From CAYGJN01 sp964350135 (GTDB lineage: Bacteria; Bdellovibrionota; Bacteriovoracia; Bacteriovoracales; Bacteriovoracaceae), in the NCBI GenBank assembly GCA_964350135.1, contig CAYGJN010000109.1, forward strand, positions 1 through 8,675: a stretch of DNA of 8,675 bases, given 5' to 3'. The translations under genes were made by a program, and so were the position numbers. Shown in pieces: positions 5,944-8,675 of the stretch. Within the stretch, counting starts at the first letter, position 1, and each line of letters begins with the position of its first letter. Below the pieces are notes generated by a model. The model searched no databases. It was given only the letters and a program-made list of their open reading frames with translations, and was not told where the DNA came from.

Positions 5944-6828
5944 TCAATAAGTAAGATTATCTGTTACGAGTCTTTGGTTTCTATAATCAACATAAAGTTT
6001 ATAAAGCTTTTGATAAAAAGGACCAGGAGAGTTGATTTTTTGATCGTTAATTAAATTTACTGGAACGATCTCCTTTGTTGAACTTGTAATAAAAGCTTCG
6101 TCAGCTTCAAAGGCATCTTGTTCTGTTAAAAGTTTTTCCTCAAACTTGAGATTATTTTCTTTCATAAGGTGAAAGATTTTTTCTCTAGTAATTCCTTTTA
6201 AAATTCCTGACTTCATAGGAGGTGTGTAATAGACACCATCTTTTACAGTCCAAAAATTAAAGGTCGTTCCTTCTGTTATCTTTCCATCGAGATTTAACAT
6301 GATGGCATCAAAAAAGCCTTTTTCTTTAGCTTCTTTAATGGCCATAAGGTTGTTGAGATAATTTCCTGATTTAACATTTGGATCAAGGGATTTAATATCG
6401 TTTCTTTTAACACCAGAGATTAAAAGGCTAACACCTTTTTCATACCATTCTTTAGGGTTATTGTTTTGAGGCCTAACAAAAATCACAAAATTATTTTTTG
6501 TTGAAAGACTTGGGTCTAATCCAATCTCCCCAGCACCTCTAGATACAACCCATCTAATATAGGCATTATCAAGTTTGGATTGTTTCAAAAGTTTAAAGGT
6601 CTCATCCAGGATTTCTTGCTCACTAAAAGAGATCTCCATTCCAATCTGAAAAGCACTATGAAGCATACGCTCCCAATGCTCAGGCCAAAAGGCCATACTC
6701 CGATCAAAGGTACGCGTGACCTCGTAGACAGAATCCCCAAACAAAAAACCGCGATCAAAAACAGTTATTTTTGCTTTATCAGGACTTAAGATTTCCCCAT
6801 TAACGTTTACTAGTTGATTTGTTTGAAT
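5944..6828 (-). CDS. PLP class IV aminotransferase (branched-chain or D-amino acid type), likely ATT start
   Basis: A pyridoxal-phosphate transaminase of the IlvE/D-alanine aminotransferase/aminodeoxychorismate lyase fold. From an ATT at 6828-6826 the product has 294 aa. The conserved N-terminus LVNVNGEILSPDKAKITVFD (residues 6-25) and RGFLFGDSVYEVTR follow directly. Also seen: FWPEHWERM, RWVVSRGAGEIGLDP, the PLP Lys153 in VKSGNYLNN, Glu186 in ITEGTTFNF, GITR (212-215), and EAFITSSTKEIVPV. The RG.G.(I/L)GL.P pattern is more like archaeal/Aquifex-type IlvE than D-alanine aminotransferase, which has an RxH pair there. No ATG, GTG or TTG lies between the in-frame TGA at 6834-6832 and the conserved N-terminus. 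The first standard codon, TTG at 6744, would delete 28 conserved residues. GGAG at 6838-6835 sits six bases before the ATT. The gene ends in TGA (5946-5944), just before the dehydrogenase. Exact substrate is uncertain. Confidence 0.85.
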   Translation of the reverse strand: MQTNQLVNVNGEILSPDKAKITVFDRGFLFGDSVYEVTRTFDRSMAFWPEHWERMLHSAFQIGMEISFSEQEILDETFKLLKQSKLDNAYIRWVVSRGAGEIGLDPSLSTKNNFVIFVRPQNNNPKEWYEKGVSLLISGVKRNDIKSLDPNVKSGNYLNNLMAIKEAKEKGFFDAIMLNLDGKITEGTTFNFWTVKDGVYYTPPMKSGILKGITREKIFHLMKENNLKFEEKLLTEQDAFEADEAFITSSTKEIVPVNLINDQKINSPGPFYQKLYKLYVDYRNQRLVTDNLTY

Positions 6829-6834
6829 AATTCA

Positions 6835-6838
6835 CTCC
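6835..6838 (-). promoter_or_regulatory. Shine-Dalgarno GGAG supporting an ATT start
   Basis: GGAG on the minus strand is followed by six bases (TGAATT) and then ATT at 6828. The spacing is ideal for initiation at that ATT, and no other ribosome site serves the conserved N-terminus of the aminotransferase. Confidence 0.55.
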
Positions 6839-6857
6839 GCGTTAAAAATCTTTTCAA

Positions 6858-6866
6858 ATATTATCA
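6858..6866 (-). promoter_or_regulatory. Candidate extended -10 promoter of the aminotransferase gene
   Basis: On the minus strand TGATAATAT is an extended -10 (TG-n-TAATAT) with a poor -35, TTTCCC, 17 bases upstream. Start is expected near 6851, giving a leader of about 23 bases containing the GGAG site. A second possibility is TTGATG (6934-6929) and TATAAA (6912-6907), 16 bases apart, starting near 6900, which would run from inside the next gene. I cannot decide between them. Confidence 0.35.
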
Positions 6867-6894
6867 TGGTCCTTATCCAAGGGAAACGTTGACG

Positions 6895-6916
6895 CTTCAT
6901 AACAACTTTATAACAA
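6895..6916 (+). repeat. Two adjacent 11-base direct repeats upstream of the secreted-protein gene
   Basis: CTTCATAACAA (6895-6905) is followed immediately by CTTTATAACAA (6906-6916), differing at one base. The period is one DNA helical turn, and the pair lies 9 bases before the ATG at 6925, in a 96-base divergent gap. The second copy contains TATAAC on the plus strand and TATAAA on the minus strand, so a protein binding here could control both neighbours. Confidence 0.5.
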
Positions 6917-6924
6917 TAATATCA

Positions 6925-8349
6925 ATGACATCAAAAATCGCGTTCATTTTATTAAGTCTGGCTTTTTCAACTAATCTTCTAGCGCAAGTTTCTTATGTTC
7001 CTGGAAGCGCCACTGCTTTTAGAGACCCTTTTGATGCAGCTGCATCCACTGCTCCTATTCATGTTGATACTAATACTGCAACGACAAGCTCAACTGCCCA
7101 TGATGCCTTTGTCCCATATACCTTTGAAGATGCAGGTGATGATGGAAACTTAGCCTCTTATGTTGGATCAACTACCCCTGAGCAAGCAGTTCCTTATGTA
7201 GATGATGATGTTGATGCAGCAACTTTTGCAAGTGGGAGTATTTCATTAAAGCTTCAAAATACCACTTCAGTTAATAAGTATTTATTTGCTGTTATTGATA
7301 GTGAAGATACGAGCAATCAATATGTAGTTATTGGAATTGCAGAAGATCCTTCTGGTGATGGAAAAGTTACAGTTGATGCTAATACAAATCAAGTTTATAT
7401 AGCTGCTGACCAAGAAATCACTGTTAAAATTGATCTTAATCAAGCTTGTGACTTAATTAAGAGTGCGACAGCGTGCAGCTTTAGCTCAACAGCAAGCACA
7501 CAAAAAATAATTGCATTTTTTCTAGCTGATCAAGATGATTTTGACGTCGATGATAACCTAGACAGTACCAATGCTGTCTTTACGGACAATGCTGTTTTTT
7601 TTAACCTGAAATTTTCTCAATTAAACGGGTCAGATATAACTGATAAAACTTTGAAATTGCCATCTTTTGATCTAGAAAGAGGAGACGAGAGGATTGGTGT
7701 TAATTGGTCAAAAGGTGATGTTACAACAAGTACTGATGATATTATTGCAATTCATGCTGTTGTAAATCGAAGCACAGAGTATTGTCTAGCCGTAGGCTGT
7801 TTTTATAAAGAGTTCTGTAGAACAAATGTTTGTTTTTCAGAAGTTTTCACAGAAAATGTTAGCGCTAAAGAAGGATCGGTTAGTGTTTTAAATGTATCAA
7901 ACCCTCAAACTGGAGCAGGAGAACAAATTCTAAATGGTTATAAGCATTATGTTGCTGTTTGTATCCAGAACAAGTGGGGTTTTTGCTCAAATATGTCAGA
8001 TCAAGAAGTTACTCCGAGTACTATAGAATCATTTATTAATGAACAAGGCTGCTATCTTATTTCAGCTGGATTTAAATACGACCATTATGTCTTGAGGTAT
8101 TTACGAGGCTTTAGAGATAATATTTTAAGAAAGTTTTTACTTGGTAGAATGTTTATCTCTTTTTATGATTCAACTGCTCCTAAGTACGCAGTGTTTGTGG
8201 CCGAGAATCCTGTGCTGAGTTTTATTACAAAAAGCATTGGCTATATTTCTTATTATTTGATTAAATTTTTCTATATTTTTATTATTGGGCTTTTTGCCTT
8301 AGCCCTATTTCTTAAAAGAAGATCTTTATGGCCGAAACTACAGTCTTAA
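6925..8349 (+). CDS. Secreted protein with Fn3-like region and CFI-box-like C-terminal anchor
   Basis: Function unknown; exported and probably surface- or envelope-associated. The 474-aa product begins with a signal peptide, MTSKIAFILLSLAFS and onward, with likely cleavage after Ala20 (NLLA-QVSY). Residues ~21-240 are rich in Asp, Ser, Thr and Ala and low in Lys, as in secreted beta-rich domains. Residues ~245-365 look fibronectin-III-like, ending HYVAVCIQNKWGFCSN...VTPSTIESF, and hold several Cys. From Cys376 (CYLISAGF...LRGFRDNIL...LGRMFISFYD) the order of residues matches the CFI-box C-terminal domain (usual form CFIATAAYGS...LRxFRD...GRxFV..YY), here divergent. A transmembrane helix (~438-463) and a KRR basic tail close it, like a sorting signal. 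ATG at 6925 is chosen for the signal peptide; it has no Shine-Dalgarno. A TTG at 6889 after AAGGGA would give 12 more residues. The stop lies 22 bases inside the receiver-domain gene. Confidence 0.82.
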   Translation: MTSKIAFILLSLAFSTNLLAQVSYVPGSATAFRDPFDAAASTAPIHVDTNTATTSSTAHDAFVPYTFEDAGDDGNLASYVGSTTPEQAVPYVDDDVDAATFASGSISLKLQNTTSVNKYLFAVIDSEDTSNQYVVIGIAEDPSGDGKVTVDANTNQVYIAADQEITVKIDLNQACDLIKSATACSFSSTASTQKIIAFFLADQDDFDVDDNLDSTNAVFTDNAVFFNLKFSQLNGSDITDKTLKLPSFDLERGDERIGVNWSKGDVTTSTDDIIAIHAVVNRSTEYCLAVGCFYKEFCRTNVCFSEVFTENVSAKEGSVSVLNVSNPQTGAGEQILNGYKHYVAVCIQNKWGFCSNMSDQEVTPSTIESFINEQGCYLISAGFKYDHYVLRYLRGFRDNILRKFLLGRMFISFYDSTAPKYAVFVAENPVLSFITKSIGYISYYLIKFFYIFIIGLFALALFLKRRSLWPKLQS

Positions 8350-8675
8350 TCGCTGACGATGAACCAGATATTCTTGATTTTTTAGCTGAAGCCTTTAAAA
8401 ATGAAGGTTTCAAAGTTGTAAAGGCTTCTGATGGTGAACAGGCTTTACGCTATCTAAAATCCAAAGCAAAAGTTGATGTGCTGGTTACAGATATCCGTAT
8501 GCCAAAAATTGTTGGTTACAGCTTAATTGAAAAACTTAAAGAGTTTCCTTTAAGTGCTCGTCCAATGAGCTTTGTGATTTCTGGACATGAGCTTCCAAGT
8601 GTTGAAGAAATCAAAGAAAAAGGGGCCGAGAAATTTTTTCAAAAACCACTTAATATTATTGCTGTTGTTAAAGAG
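8328..8675 (+). CDS. Response regulator receiver domain protein, 3' end missing
   Basis: The phosphoacceptor half of a two-component system. The 116 visible residues are one nearly complete CheY-like receiver domain: acidic pair Asp10-Asp11 (IADDEPDIL), phosphorylated Asp55 in VTDIRMP, Ser85 in VISGHE and Lys106 in FFQKPL. All of the usual active-site positions are present, so phosphorylation is expected. The window ends before showing whether an output domain (DNA-binding, HD-GYP, GGDEF) follows or the protein is a single domain. The ATG at 8328 lies inside the end of the secreted-protein gene (22-base overlap), with a weak purine stretch (AAAAGAAGA) just before it, so the two are likely co-transcribed. 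No kinase gene is seen in the window. Confidence 0.93.
   Translation, partial: MAETTVLIADDEPDILDFLAEAFKNEGFKVVKASDGEQALRYLKSKAKVDVLVTDIRMPKIVGYSLIEKLKEFPLSARPMSFVISGHELPSVEEIKEKGAEKFFQKPLNIIAVVKE

Noticed and set aside
5747..5950. Opposite-strand ORFs inside the dehydrogenase, aminotransferase and peptidase genes (for example 5747-5950 plus, 6580-6789 plus, 20-277 minus)
   Set aside because: They lie antisense or out of frame within genes with full family motifs, have no recognisable domains or ribosome sites, and are explained as shadow frames.
6832..6834. In-frame TGA before the aminotransferase as evidence of a TGA=Trp code or selenocysteine
   Set aside because: TGA is used as a normal stop for the aminotransferase and the glutamate-synthase-like gene, and no selenocysteine hairpin or expected Sec/Trp position is apparent at the N-terminus.
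6814..6924. Longer N-terminus of the secreted protein from a TTG at 6814
   Set aside because: It would bury the signal peptide 37 residues inside the protein and overlap the 5' end of the divergent aminotransferase gene.

Overview
The window (about 36-38% GC by eye) looks like chromosomal DNA of an AT-rich bacterium. Three things point, as an inference, to a member of the Bdellovibrionota (Bacteriovorax/Halobacteriovorax-like): the low GC, a long-form (~594 aa) aromatic amino acid hydroxylase, and a secreted protein ending in a CFI-box-like C-terminal domain plus membrane anchor. No phage, insertion sequence, CRISPR array, tRNA or rRNA was seen. The genes are packed tightly, and no gene-free stretch reaches 300 bases.

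Layout: (1) 2-940 (+), the 3' part of an S9 prolyl-oligopeptidase-family serine peptidase, cut by the left edge. (2) A leftward group at 3390-932: a membrane-anchored, FMN/3Fe-4S glutamate-synthase-domain protein, then the biotin transporter component BioY, then an unrecognised 81-aa protein that starts one base after the bioY stop. (3) A compact divergent control region at 3391-3494, with a perfect 7-3-7 inverted repeat between two back-to-back sigma70-like promoters. (4) 3495-5279 (+), an aromatic amino acid hydroxylase with an insertion inside its catalytic domain and a ~300-residue C-terminal extension. (5) A leftward pair at 6828-5245: a PLP class IV aminotransferase followed by a short-chain dehydrogenase. 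(6) A second short divergent region at 6829-6924. (7) 6925-8349 (+), an exported protein with a CFI-box-like C-terminus. (8) 8328-8675 (+), a response-regulator receiver domain cut by the right edge.

Functionally, the centre of the window is biased to amino-acid and nitrogen metabolism: aromatic hydroxylation, a glutamate-synthase-like oxidoreductase, a transaminase, peptide breakdown and biotin uptake. That would suit an organism living on protein or prey, but no single pathway is proven by the neighbourhood. I did not find a clear new defence or mobile system. The points most worth a second look are the divergent operator region, where one promoter predicts a leaderless mRNA; the aminotransferase, which has no ATG, GTG or TTG in front of its conserved N-terminus and probably starts at ATT; the unusual hydroxylase architecture; and a substituted, usually acidic position in BioY.
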